Shown piece by piece: positions 17,330 through 25,750 of a stretch of DNA of 61,909 bases. A program made the translations under genes and the position numbers. The stretch's first letter is position 1. Each line of letters starts with the position of its first letter. The notes beneath the pieces are model-generated. The model was not told the origin of the DNA. It saw nothing but the letters and a program-made list of their open reading frames with translations, and did not search any database. The DNA comes from Bacteroidota bacterium (GTDB lineage: Bacteria; Bacteroidota; Rhodothermia; Rhodothermales; UBA10348). Location: the NCBI GenBank assembly GCA_022571255.1, contig JACZYD010000004.1, positions 1 through 61,909 of the forward strand, in the 5' to 3' direction.

Positions 17330-17763
17330 TTCGAAATTTCCTCTACCTGTTGGTTCATCAACGCCGTGCGTGCGCCCACCCACCAGTCCGGTCCCCGGGT
17401 GATGGTCTGAATATTCACGTCGGAAAAATGTGGAATAAGATCAATCAGCAATGTCGGAATCAATTGCCATTTACCCGCAACGACCAGTTCTTCCAGACGA
17501 TCCGCAGCCAGACGGGACCAGCGCCATTTGTGCCTCAAGGCCTCTGATTTTTTCCAGTAATTCCGGTCATCCCACGCATGGGCGCTCTCATCAATGGATT
17601 TGTAAATGCCCCGTAAATTAAATACCAGAAATGCAGACATATCCTTCGATTCGTCATCAAAGCCACTCCTGGTGGCAAGCAGTCGAATGACTTCTGCGCA
17701 GGATCGAATGTGCGCTCGTCGCCGTTTCGCAGCGGTATCACCGGTTGAAATAATACGTGCCAT
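17326..17763 (-). CDS. Conserved-looking protein of unknown function
   Basis: A 145-aa protein rich in Arg and Trp (YWKKSEALRHKWRW, GPDWWVGARTALM) with no signal peptide and no family I can name. It is translationally coupled to the YqgE gene by an ATGA overlap, so the two are probably made together. The frame begins at a TTG one codon upstream; the ATG at 17763 is the natural start. A cytoplasmic helical fold seems likely. Confidence 0.7.
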   Translation of the reverse strand: MARIISTGDTAAKRRRAHIRSCAEVIRLLATRSGFDDESKDMSAFLVFNLRGIYKSIDESAHAWDDRNYWKKSEALRHKWRWSRLAADRLEELVVAGKWQLIPTLLIDLIPHFSDVNIQTITRGPDWWVGARTALMNQQVEEISK

Positions 17764-18405
17764 CAATCATAATCAAGATCTGCATGTTCGAATTTGTTCA
17801 TCTTAATGCACTTTTGTTTCAGAACCCGTATGAACCGGTCGGGAGTGTTTCTGCGGAATAAGCACGCTCTGCTGGAACGCCGTCCGTATCGTTCTCATCG
17901 ATCCCTGGTTTGCCCTGCACCGGCAACAATTGCGGGCCGTGCAACGATTGTGGGCCGTGTAACGATTGCGAGCCGTGTAACGATTGCGGGCCGTGTAACG
18001 ATTGCGAGCCGTGCAACGATTGCGAGCCGTGCAACGATTGCGGGCCGTGCAACGATTGCGGGCCGTGCAACAATTACGGGCCGTGCAACAATTACGGGCC
18101 GTGCAACAATTTCCGGGGTATTCCGTGAAGGTGATCGGTTCGAACGCCAACGTTTTCTCTGCCGACGATGGCCCGCCAAACGTCGTTTCGCTACTGAAAA
18201 CACCGTCGCAAGAACGTTTTTGTTCAGATATTTTACTCTAACCATTGAATATGGACGATTCCGAACGCATTATGTACCAGAACCGGACACTCCAGTCACT
18301 CTTTCAGCTTGAAATTACGGTTGACTCTCGTGGAGCGACCGGCCTAATTCCGGAATCAATTTCTCATACGCCGGCGACGCTCAATAGTGTCGTCCAATCG
18401 AATCG
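17764..18405. other. 640-bp gene-poor region upstream of the efflux operon
   Basis: This is the longest stretch without a recognised gene. It holds the 18-bp repeat array at 17923-18116 and the upstream region of the adaptor gene. Several frames are open only because the repeat has no stops. Apart from the array I see no conserved coding signal. A TTGACT at about 18321 followed 18 bp later by TAATTC is a weak promoter candidate. Confidence 0.6.
17923..18116. repeat. 18-bp tandem repeat, 10-11 units
   Basis: Ten full units of GCAACGATTGCGGGCCGT with point variants and a decaying last copy, directly adjacent. Read on the plus strand from a TTG at 17910 it would encode a Cys-rich hexapeptide repeat, CNDCGP, in a 72-aa frame. 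Most C/T changes between units are silent in that frame. The lack of a ribosome site and the many other arrays nearby make a non-coding minisatellite the safer reading. Confidence 0.92.
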
Positions 18406-19791
18406 ATGACTGAAGAATCGACGACTAAACAGAGTCCAATAGCACAGCTTCTGGCACAACCGCCCGGATCCATGGGTGGCGCAGGAGCCGGGCCCGGCCC
18501 TCGTGATCCGTCAGGCAGGGGCGGCGGCGAAGGGATGGACAGACAGCTTGAAAAGGTATTCTGGACCCGTCAGCGAATAATCATGATAACCGGGTTTGTG
18601 GCTTTTGTCGCACTTGTCGGGTATGCTCTGTCCACCACGACCGGCGGTCGAAAACTGAATGTGGATCGCGAGCGCCTGACCATTTCCACTGTCGAATTTG
18701 CTCCGTTTCAGGAAATGATATCCGCAACGGGAAATGTATTTCCGCGCAGATCCGTTTTCCTCGACGCGGAAGAAGGCGGGAAAATTGATGAGATTTTTGT
18801 TCTCGAGGGCGAAATAGTGGAGAGAGGTCAGCCCATTCTTCGCCTTTCCAATGCCAATCTTCAATCGCAGGTATTCAGCTCTGAAACCTCGCGAATAGAA
18901 CAGATCAACCGACTGGAACAAACCCGTTTTTCAGTAGAGACACAGAGTTTGCGTACTCGGCAGGACTTGGCAAATATGGACTATAATATCACGCGCCTCG
19001 GCCGCGATGTCGCCCGCAACGAAGAGCTGTTCAAGAAACAGGCCATCTCGGAGAGGGAATACTGGCAGACGAGAGACGAATACGATTATCAGGTTCGGCG
19101 TCGCGCGCTCACCCAGGACCAGTTTCGATCTGACTCGCTTCGCCAGACATTTCAGATCGAAAACATGGAAAATGCCATAGCGCGCATGGAAGAAAATTAT
19201 TTACTGGTACAGGCCCGCCTTGAAAAACTGACCCTCCGTGCACCCGTTGATGGAATACTTTCGCAGTTGAACGCGGAACTGGGAGAGTTGCGCAGTTCCG
19301 GATTCCGCTTCGGACAGGTCGATATGCTTGACGGTGTAAAGGTGACCGCGGGCGTCGACGAATATCATATCAGCCGAGTCAAAAAGGGGCAGCGCGCCAT
19401 TACAAGTAACATCCCGGGCTCGAGCAAGGATTATGAGATGATCGTGCGCCGGGTTTTTCCCGAAGTGGCCAACGGCCGTTTTCAGGTAGATCTTGATTTT
19501 ATTGATCCACCAGAAAATATTCGCCGCGGCCAGACGATTCGATTTCGACTCGAAATGAGTGATCCGGAAAACAAAATCGTGGTGCCACAGGGTGGGTTTT
19601 TTCAGGAAACGGGCGGTAACTGGATTTATGTAGTCGATGAGTCCGGCAATTTTGCGGTTAAACAAAATATTCGACTCGGACGAAAGAATCTGCAGGTTTA
19701 TGAAGTCCTTGAAGGATTGAAGGAAGGTGACCGGGTGGTAACCTCTTCCTATGGCACATATAACACCGTCGACAGACTCGTATTCAAATAG
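18406..19791 (+). CDS. Efflux periplasmic adaptor (MacA/HlyD-like)
   Basis: A membrane-fusion protein of 461 aa that would link an inner-membrane ABC transporter to an outer-membrane exit duct. A Gly/Pro-rich cytoplasmic tail precedes one membrane helix (IIMITGFVAFVALVGYALS). Next come the first half of a lipoyl-like domain (GGKIDEIFVLEGEIVERGQP), a long coiled coil (about residues 165-265), the returning half (LRAPVDGILSQL) and beta-barrel domains. It is 29 bp upstream of a MacB-type ATPase. No permease follows directly; the FtsX permeases at 27180 and 30425 are candidates. Confidence 0.9.
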   Translation: MTEESTTKQSPIAQLLAQPPGSMGGAGAGPGPRDPSGRGGGEGMDRQLEKVFWTRQRIIMITGFVAFVALVGYALSTTTGGRKLNVDRERLTISTVEFAPFQEMISATGNVFPRRSVFLDAEEGGKIDEIFVLEGEIVERGQPILRLSNANLQSQVFSSETSRIEQINRLEQTRFSVETQSLRTRQDLANMDYNITRLGRDVARNEELFKKQAISEREYWQTRDEYDYQVRRRALTQDQFRSDSLRQTFQIENMENAIARMEENYLLVQARLEKLTLRAPVDGILSQLNAELGELRSSGFRFGQVDMLDGVKVTAGVDEYHISRVKKGQRAITSNIPGSSKDYEMIVRRVFPEVANGRFQVDLDFIDPPENIRRGQTIRFRLEMSDPENKIVVPQGGFFQETGGNWIYVVDESGNFAVKQNIRLGRKNLQVYEVLEGLKEGDRVVTSSYGTYNTVDRLVFK

Positions 19792-19820
19792 ATCAGAAAT
19801 CACAGCACAGGCAAACCACA

Positions 19821-20579
19821 ATGATTAAAACCGTAAATCTTACCAAAACCTATACCACCGAAGAGGTCGAGACCACCGCTCTCAATAACGTAACCCTCGA
19901 TATCAAGGAAGGTGAGTTTATCTCTATCATGGGACCGTCTGGATGTGGTAAATCCACGTTACTCAATATTATTGGCCTGCTCGACAATCCTACATCCGGC
20001 GAATTCTATTTCATGGGAACCGAGATTTCGAAACTGAACGAGCGACAACGCGCTCAGATGCGAAAAGGAAACATCGGATTTGTATTTCAGAGTTTTAACC
20101 TGATCGACGAATTGACGGTATATGAAAATGTCGAGTTGCCGCTACTGTATCTCGGCATGGGTATCGACGAAAGAAAAGCGCGGGTCAACGCGGCCCTCGA
20201 GTCCGTACAGATTGTACACCGATTGAAACATTTTCCGCAGCAGCTATCCGGTGGTCAGCAGCAACGTGTTGCCATCGCGCGCTCCGTCGTTGCCGGACCA
20301 AAACTGATCCTGGCTGACGAACCTACTGGAAATCTCGATTCGACGCACGGAGAGGAAGTCATGAATCTGCTGACGCAAATGAACGAAGCGGGCACCACGA
20401 TTGCCATGGTAACACACTCTCCGGCAGACGCCGAATACAGTCAGCGAGTGATTCACCTGTTTGACGGTCATATCGTCACAGAGAATTTCATTCAGAGCCA
20501 CTACATTCACTCCGATAAATCCGCTGCAGAACCCGTCACGGAAGCAGACGCGCCAACCGAAACAGAGACGGATGCATAG
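19821..20579 (+). CDS. ABC transporter ATP-binding protein (MacB/LolD type)
   Basis: A 252-aa ATPase with Walker A GPSGCGKST, Q-loop FVFQSFNLIDELTVYENVELP, signature LSGGQQQRVAIARSV, Walker B LILADEPTGNLDS and H-loop VTHS. The sequence around the Q-loop is that of the MacB/LolD/FtsE branch that drives mechanotransmission rather than import. It follows an adaptor gene and has a C-terminal acidic tail (about 25 residues rich in Glu, Ala and Thr) that is not part of the fold. The partner permease is not adjacent. Confidence 0.93.
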   Translation: MIKTVNLTKTYTTEEVETTALNNVTLDIKEGEFISIMGPSGCGKSTLLNIIGLLDNPTSGEFYFMGTEISKLNERQRAQMRKGNIGFVFQSFNLIDELTVYENVELPLLYLGMGIDERKARVNAALESVQIVHRLKHFPQQLSGGQQQRVAIARSVVAGPKLILADEPTGNLDSTHGEEVMNLLTQMNEAGTTIAMVTHSPADAEYSQRVIHLFDGHIVTENFIQSHYIHSDKSAAEPVTEADAPTETETDA

Positions 20580-20581
20580 AC

Positions 20582-20851
20582 ATGAACGAGATCTGCATTC
20601 ACGTGCCTTCGCTGGACAAACAACAAACGGTAGAGGTCGCGGTTAGCGTAAACGGTGAAAAACGACTGATGAATTACCGTGTGGAATCGTTTGACTGGTC
20701 GGGAACAGGAGGCAGTCCGGTTCACCGGATCGAACGACTCAGAAATATGATTGAATCGTATGATTCGAAGTGGGAGTTGGTTCAGATTGGTGCCCCGGAC
20801 GGGCATCTGGTGCCTGTCATGTTCCGTCAGCGAGCGCTCGAATCCACATAG
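20582..20851 (+). CDS. Small protein of unknown function in the efflux operon
   Basis: An 89-aa soluble protein (starting MNEICIHVPSLDKQQTVEV) that begins 2 bp after the ATPase stop, so co-translation is likely. It has no signal peptide or membrane segment. It contains a central YRVESFDW and the run HRIERLRNMIESYDSKWELV, which look like an alpha/beta mini-domain. I recognise no family. The location suggests an accessory or regulatory partner of the ATPase. Confidence 0.65.
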   Translation: MNEICIHVPSLDKQQTVEVAVSVNGEKRLMNYRVESFDWSGTGGSPVHRIERLRNMIESYDSKWELVQIGAPDGHLVPVMFRQRALEST

Positions 20852-20926
20852 TTCCCAGGCGTCGGCGCCAACATCGACGCGGAGACACACAAGCACGTTA
20901 ACGAAGATTCCGTTTTATTATCCACG

Positions 20927-20965
20927 TGGCGAGGCGTATCGTTAACGCCTCGCCATCCTTGTTTT
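20927..20965 (+). terminator. Strong intrinsic terminator-like hairpin
   Basis: Perfect inverted repeat TGGCGAGGCGT (20927-20937) and ACGCCTCGCCA (20945-20955) with a 7-nt loop, followed by TCCTTGTTTT. It closes the adaptor-ATPase-small protein operon before the next gene, which starts at 20981. Confidence 0.8.
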
Positions 20966-20980
20966 CAGGGCAGCTGAATC

Positions 20981-21796
20981 ATGCCATTTTCTAACCACAT
21001 CGTATGGATTTCCGGTGCGTCTTCCGGAATCGGAGCCGCCCTTGCCATAGAATTCAGCCGACATGGAGCGAGCGTTGTACTATCCGCCCGCCGCACAGAT
21101 ATGCTGGAAGAAGTACGGCAGCGATGTGCTCGACCGGACGATCACATGGTCCTTCCGCTCGATGCAGCCCGATCGGATACTCACCCGGGCGCTTATGAGA
21201 AAATATTGGAGCGCTACGGCCGCGTTGACGTTTTTGTGGCGAACGCGGGCGTTGACCAACGCTCCAGAGCAGCCAATACACCGCTCTCGGTGGAACGCCG
21301 CATCATGGAAGTCAATTATTTCGGGGCTGTTTCGATGACGCACTGTGTATTGCCGGATATGCTGGCTCGCGACAAAGGTCAGATTGCAGTCATATCCAGC
21401 GTGATGGGCTACCTCAGTACACCGTTGCATTCGTCATATGCGGCATCAAAACATGCCCTTCACGGATATTTTGAGGGCCTTCGCACAGAATTGATCCGAT
21501 CAGGAATAGATATTACCATGATCTGCCCGGGATATGTCCGGACCGATATTTCCGTTCACGCGCTGCGCCGGGATGGCTCGGAATATGGCAAGATGGATAG
21601 TGCGCATAAGTCAGCCATGACAGCCGAGGTATTTGCGCATCGTGCAGTTCGTGCAATTCGTCGCCGCAGAAGTGAGGTGCTTATTGGCGGCCCGGAGATC
21701 CTGACGGTCTTTTTAAAACGGTTTTTTCCACGGATCTTCAGATTTCTGGTGCCTCGATTGCACCACCTGGTGACGAACGGAAATCGCTCGAAGTAA
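20981..21796 (+). CDS. Short-chain dehydrogenase/reductase
   Basis: A 271-aa SDR with SGASSGIGAALA, VANAGVDQRS, the catalytic Ser in AVISSVMGYL and YAASKHALHGYFEGLRTEL, which carries the Tyr and Lys. A late hydrophobic/basic segment (FLKRFFPRIFRFLVPRLH) resembles the C-terminus of DHRS7-type membrane-associated SDRs, hinting at a lipid-like substrate. It stands alone between a terminator and a DUF4097 gene. The substrate is unknown. Confidence 0.85.
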   Translation: MPFSNHIVWISGASSGIGAALAIEFSRHGASVVLSARRTDMLEEVRQRCARPDDHMVLPLDAARSDTHPGAYEKILERYGRVDVFVANAGVDQRSRAANTPLSVERRIMEVNYFGAVSMTHCVLPDMLARDKGQIAVISSVMGYLSTPLHSSYAASKHALHGYFEGLRTELIRSGIDITMICPGYVRTDISVHALRRDGSEYGKMDSAHKSAMTAEVFAHRAVRAIRRRRSEVLIGGPEILTVFLKRFFPRIFRFLVPRLHHLVTNGNRSK

Positions 21797-21893
21797 ACAA
21801 CATCGAGCAGACCATTGCTTGAGATGTATTGTCGAAGGAGTGATCGGCCAGAACGTATTGGTCAGAACCCATGTCAACATCGTGTTTACAATC

Positions 21894-22557
21894 ATGAAAC
21901 GAATTCAGAATTTTTTCCACGTGTTTTTGGTCACGCTTTTTCTGTCGACTCTTTTTCTGATGGCGCAGTATGTTGCAGCACAGGGTGTAACGAGGACATA
22001 TGAGGTCTCCAGCGGCGGCATTCTCAAACTGGATATTGAAACGGGAGGGTCAATTACCGTCCGCGGTTGGAACCGTGACGAAGTCGACGTCAATATCTTC
22101 GTGAGCGGACGCGACGGAGGAGATGTCATCGTGGATCTGAACGAGATCCGAAACGGAATCAGCATTTCCACGGAATACGAGGGTCGGAATGGACAGGCCG
22201 ATGTGGACATCGAAATCCATGTCCCTGCTATATATGATATCGATCTGGAGACCATGGGTGGCGATGTTCGTCTGGAAAATGTTCGTGGCAACGTGAAAGG
22301 ACACACGATGGGCGGCGAGGTCACATTGATCGAGCCGGAGGGACTGGACATGGAACTGGACCTCGAAATCAAACTGGATGATCGCAAAGACTGGGATGAC
22401 TACGTAATAAGTGTCTGATTTCAAGCTTACCTGCGAGCGAACCGAAGACAGTGGTCGGCGAAAGAATATGTACGCATCCGGCATTGTGGGATCCGGAAAA
22501 CACCGGATTGAAATCAAAACGGTTTCCGGAAACATCTACCTCAAACGAGGCCGGTAG
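21894..22557 (+). pseudogene. DUF4097-type secreted protein, frameshifted near its 3' end
   Basis: Starting at the ATG at 21894 there is a signal peptide (VFLVTLFLSTLFLMAQYVAAQ) and repeated beta-helix-like GG-D segments (GGSITVRGWNRDEVDV, ETMGGDVRLENVRGNVKG) of the DUF4097 family. The frame stops at 22418 after YVISV. The expected ending, a stretch through RIEIKTVSGNIYLKRGR, is fully preserved in another frame and stops at 22557. A single extra base around 22410 explains this. Either a recent inactivating mutation or a base error; the C-terminal part shows no other decay. The middle is also shorter than in many relatives. Confidence 0.75.
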
Positions 22558-22645
22558 ACCGGGCGGCCATCAAAAACATCAGAACTTCAGGCGCCTGGTC
22601 ACGCAATGCGGAATCAGGCGTTGCCGTAATCAGGGACCGTCGGAA

Positions 22646-23158
22646 TCAGGACTTGTCAGGGAAACCGTAGTGCACGATTCTTCTTCCGAATTCCTCTGAT
22701 TCCCTGAGGAAACTCATCCCCATTTTCTCGAACAGTTTCATCGATCCAATATTTTCCGGGTAAGATTTCGATTCGATCATAGGGAGATCGTATCGAGAGC
22801 GACCCAGCTCGAGTACGCACAGAACGGCTTCGGTGCCGTATCCCGCACCCCAGAATTTGCGGGCGAATCTCCAGCCGAAATCCTGAACATCACCGCATTC
22901 ACCCGCTGTCTCAAACCCGCAAAATCCCATCAGTTCGCCGCTTTCTGCATGTTCTACAGCAAATCGAATCCACCCACGTTTCTCAAAAAGCTCCATCATA
23001 CGGTGCACAAATTCCTCGGCATAGTCGCGTCCGCGAGGCTGACCCTCACCGATGTGTTTCATCACCTCCGGATCTGCGACCATCGCTGCATACGTTTCTA
23101 TATCCGTTTCGTCCCAGCTTCTGATGGTGAGGCGCTTGGTTCGTGCCAGAATTTCCAT
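22646..23158 (-). CDS. GNAT family N-acetyltransferase, RimJ/RimL-like
   Basis: A 170-aa acetyltransferase with the RimJ/RimL-type start TKRLTIRSWDETDIETYAAM, the acetyl-CoA loop region WRFARKFWGAGYGTEAVLCV and the late ENIGSMKLFEKMGM motif. It probably acetylates a small amine, an antibiotic-like compound or a protein N-terminus; the substrate cannot be assigned. It is divergent from glnS across about 190 bp in which I see only a promoter-length gap with no recognisable site. Confidence 0.9.
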   Translation of the reverse strand: MEILARTKRLTIRSWDETDIETYAAMVADPEVMKHIGEGQPRGRDYAEEFVHRMMELFEKRGWIRFAVEHAESGELMGFCGFETAGECGDVQDFGWRFARKFWGAGYGTEAVLCVLELGRSRYDLPMIESKSYPENIGSMKLFEKMGMSFLRESEEFGRRIVHYGFPDKS

Positions 23159-23349
23159 ACTATAAATGCATCAGGATGTGCGTCAGAGGGTAAAACACAT
23201 GCGCACACGCACGTGAGCGCACTATACTGGAGTCTTATTAAGATACTGCGTATGTAGAGAACGGTAACACGGGATTTTTTTGCGTAGAATGTCGTTCACC
23301 CCGCGTTTTCTCAATTTTTCTCCGCCCGATCAATCTTCAACCAGTTTCC

Positions 23350-25746
23350 GTGAAACGAAAGAGCGAAGCTGCTCCGACAGCACCAAATTCGACCGAGAGC
23401 CGAAATTTTATCCAGCAGATTGTGGAAGACGATCTGAAACATGATCGGACCAACGGCCGGGTTATGACTCGTTTTCCACCGGAGCCGAACGGCTTTCTTC
23501 ACATCGGTCATGCGAAGGCCATTGCCATCAATTTCGGAATCGCCGCAGAGTATGGAGGTGTGTGTAATCTTCGTTTTGACGATACCAATCCTGAAACGGA
23601 GGATATGGCCTATGTGCAGGCCATAAAAGAGGATATCCGCTGGTTAGGCTTCGACTGGGGCGACCGGGAATATTTCGCTTCCGACTATTTCGATCAGCTG
23701 TACGAGTTCGGTATCAGGTTGATTGAAGATGGGAAGGCTTTCGTCGACAGTTTGAACGAGGAGGAAATCCGGGAGTATCGCGGAACGGTAACACGTCCGG
23801 GCAAAGACAGCCCTCACCGCACACGAAGCATCGATGACAACCTGGACCTTTTTCGGCGCATGCGCAACGGAGAATTTCCTGACGGGGCACACGTACTTCG
23901 GGCCAAAATCGACATGTCGTCGAACAATATGTTAATGAGGGATCCCGTGTTATACCGCATAAAACATGTCTCCCATTACCGGCGCGGAAACGATTTCCCC
24001 ATCTATCCGATGTACGACCTCGCACATCCCCTTTCGGACGCGATAGAGGGAATTACACATTCGTTCTGCACCCTGGAATTTGAAGTACATCGTGCATTAT
24101 ATGACTGGTTGGTCGATGCAGTTTTTGATCCTCCGAGACCTCATCAGTACGAATTTGCCCGGTTTAACCTGGATTATACGGTGATGAGCAAGCGAAAACT
24201 GCTCACAATGGTTGAAGATGGCATTGTGGATGGATGGGATGACCCACGAATGCCCACGCTGGCCGGATTCCGGCGCCGGGGTGTCACTCCTGAAGCCATC
24301 CTCAATTTTGCCGCCATGATCGGCGTCGCAAAAGCCCATAACCGTGTGGACATCGCGATGCTTGAATATGCGATTCGCGATGATTTAAATGCGAAGGCAC
24401 CCAGGGTCATGTGTGTTCTGCGTCCTCTCCGGGTGATCATCACCAATTATCCTGATAATGAAACCGAGTGGTCGGACGCCCCCTACTGGCCGCATGATAT
24501 TCCAAAAGAGGCCTCGAGGCCGTTGCCTTTTTCACGTGAGATTTTTATAGAACAGGATGATTTCCAGGAGAATCCGGAGCGAAATTTTCACCGGTTGGCT
24601 CCCGGCAGCGAAGTACGACTCCGATATAGCTATATCATTTGTTGCGAAAAGGTTATTCAGGATGCAGACGGAGCAATCACAGAATTACACTGCACGTACG
24701 ACAAGGATACCCGGAGCGGGTCAACCGCTTCTGAACGCCGCGTAAAGGGCACCATTCACTGGGTTTCAGCGAGCGAGGCCATTCCTGTTCAGGTTCGACT
24801 GTACGATCGCCTGTTTGCCGTACCGGATCCGGAAGACGTTCCTGAAGGGAAAACTTTTGTCGATCACCTGAATCCGGATTCGTTGAAAGTGCTTACGAAT
24901 TGCTTGGCCGAACCAAGTGTAAAGAACTGCTCAGTCGGAGATCGTTTTCAGTTTGAGAGACAGGGCTACTTCATTGTCGACAAAGATTCGAAAGATGCAG
25001 AAACGTTGGTTTTCAACCGGACGATTTCTCTGCGTGACACATGGGCCACCGACCGTGTGGGCGGCATAAGGAGGTCGGACGGGGCCTCAAAGAAACAAAG
25101 CAGCCTGAAAGAAGCCCGAACGAAAGAAAAAACGGCTGCAGACCGGGCTTCAGCAATCAGGCCTCCAACGCCAGTCGATCCGCTGACCAACCTGGACGAC
25201 GAGCAGACCAGCGAAGCGTTACGTCTCGAGAAATCGTATGGCATTCCGCTGGCCGATGCGGCACTCATTTCGACAGAATTGGAGTGGATAGCTTTTTTTG
25301 AGAAAGCGGCAGCACTTTCAGACTCGCCCGGTCGTGTCGTCTCTGTCGCAAACTGGATCGTGCAGGAATTACGCCCTGCCCTCATGGGTCAGAATCCGGC
25401 TTCGTCTCGTATCACCGCGAAGAATCTCGTTCGCCTGGTATCGCTGCAGGCCGAGGATACGATTTCCAGACGCATCGCCACTGAGATTTTCGGCATCATG
25501 CTGGAAAAAGGTGGAGATCCGCAATCCATTATGGACGAAAAGGGTCTGCGTCAGATATCGGATAACGCGGCCATCTCTGAGATGGTCGTTCAGATTCTCG
25601 CTGAATTTCCTGACCGCGTCACAGCGTTCAAAGGTGGTAAAAAAGGTCTGATCGGATTTTTTGTAGGCCAGGTGATGCAACGCAGCAAAGGAAAAGCAAA
25701 CCCGAAACTGGCCCAGTCGATCCTGCTGGAACAGCTCCGTGGATAG
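23350..25746 (+). CDS. glnS: Glutaminyl-tRNA synthetase fused to a YqeY domain
   Basis: Charges tRNA-Gln directly with glutamine. The class I HIGH motif is in PPEPNGFLHIGHAKAIAIN and the KMSKS equivalent is VMSKRKL; the GlnRS beta-barrel anticodon domains follow to about residue 570. After a charged linker the last 190 residues form a YqeY/GatB-tail-like helical domain (LVQ..EAEDTISRRIATEIFG, ending GFFVGQVMQRSKGKANP). Such fusions are known from Deinococcus, where the YqeY part aids tRNA-Gln binding. The start is a GTG at 23350. The size of 798 aa fits the fused form. Confidence 0.95.
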   Translation: MKRKSEAAPTAPNSTESRNFIQQIVEDDLKHDRTNGRVMTRFPPEPNGFLHIGHAKAIAINFGIAAEYGGVCNLRFDDTNPETEDMAYVQAIKEDIRWLGFDWGDREYFASDYFDQLYEFGIRLIEDGKAFVDSLNEEEIREYRGTVTRPGKDSPHRTRSIDDNLDLFRRMRNGEFPDGAHVLRAKIDMSSNNMLMRDPVLYRIKHVSHYRRGNDFPIYPMYDLAHPLSDAIEGITHSFCTLEFEVHRALYDWLVDAVFDPPRPHQYEFARFNLDYTVMSKRKLLTMVEDGIVDGWDDPRMPTLAGFRRRGVTPEAILNFAAMIGVAKAHNRVDIAMLEYAIRDDLNAKAPRVMCVLRPLRVIITNYPDNETEWSDAPYWPHDIPKEASRPLPFSREIFIEQDDFQENPERNFHRLAPGSEVRLRYSYIICCEKVIQDADGAITELHCTYDKDTRSGSTASERRVKGTIHWVSASEAIPVQVRLYDRLFAVPDPEDVPEGKTFVDHLNPDSLKVLTNCLAEPSVKNCSVGDRFQFERQGYFIVDKDSKDAETLVFNRTISLRDTWATDRVGGIRRSDGASKKQSSLKEARTKEKTAADRASAIRPPTPVDPLTNLDDEQTSEALRLEKSYGIPLADAALISTELEWIAFFEKAAALSDSPGRVVSVANWIVQELRPALMGQNPASSRITAKNLVRLVSLQAEDTISRRIATEIFGIMLEKGGDPQSIMDEKGLRQISDNAAISEMVVQILAEFPDRVTAFKGGKKGLIGFFVGQVMQRSKGKANPKLAQSILLEQLRG

Positions 25747-25750
25747 TGCC

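Noticed and set aside
17794-18312. 172-aa plus-strand ORF and several minus-strand ORFs across the 18-bp array
   Set aside because: They are open only because the repeat has no stop in those frames; flanks show no conserved coding pattern.
18320-18350. Sigma-70-like promoter TTGACT-18-TAATTC before the efflux adaptor
   Set aside because: The -35 is good but the -10 match is poor and the promoter consensus of this lineage may differ; not listed as a feature.
23159-23349. Possible tRNA or small RNA between the acetyltransferase and glnS
   Set aside because: No cloverleaf or conserved T-loop sequence is visible; it is treated as a promoter gap.
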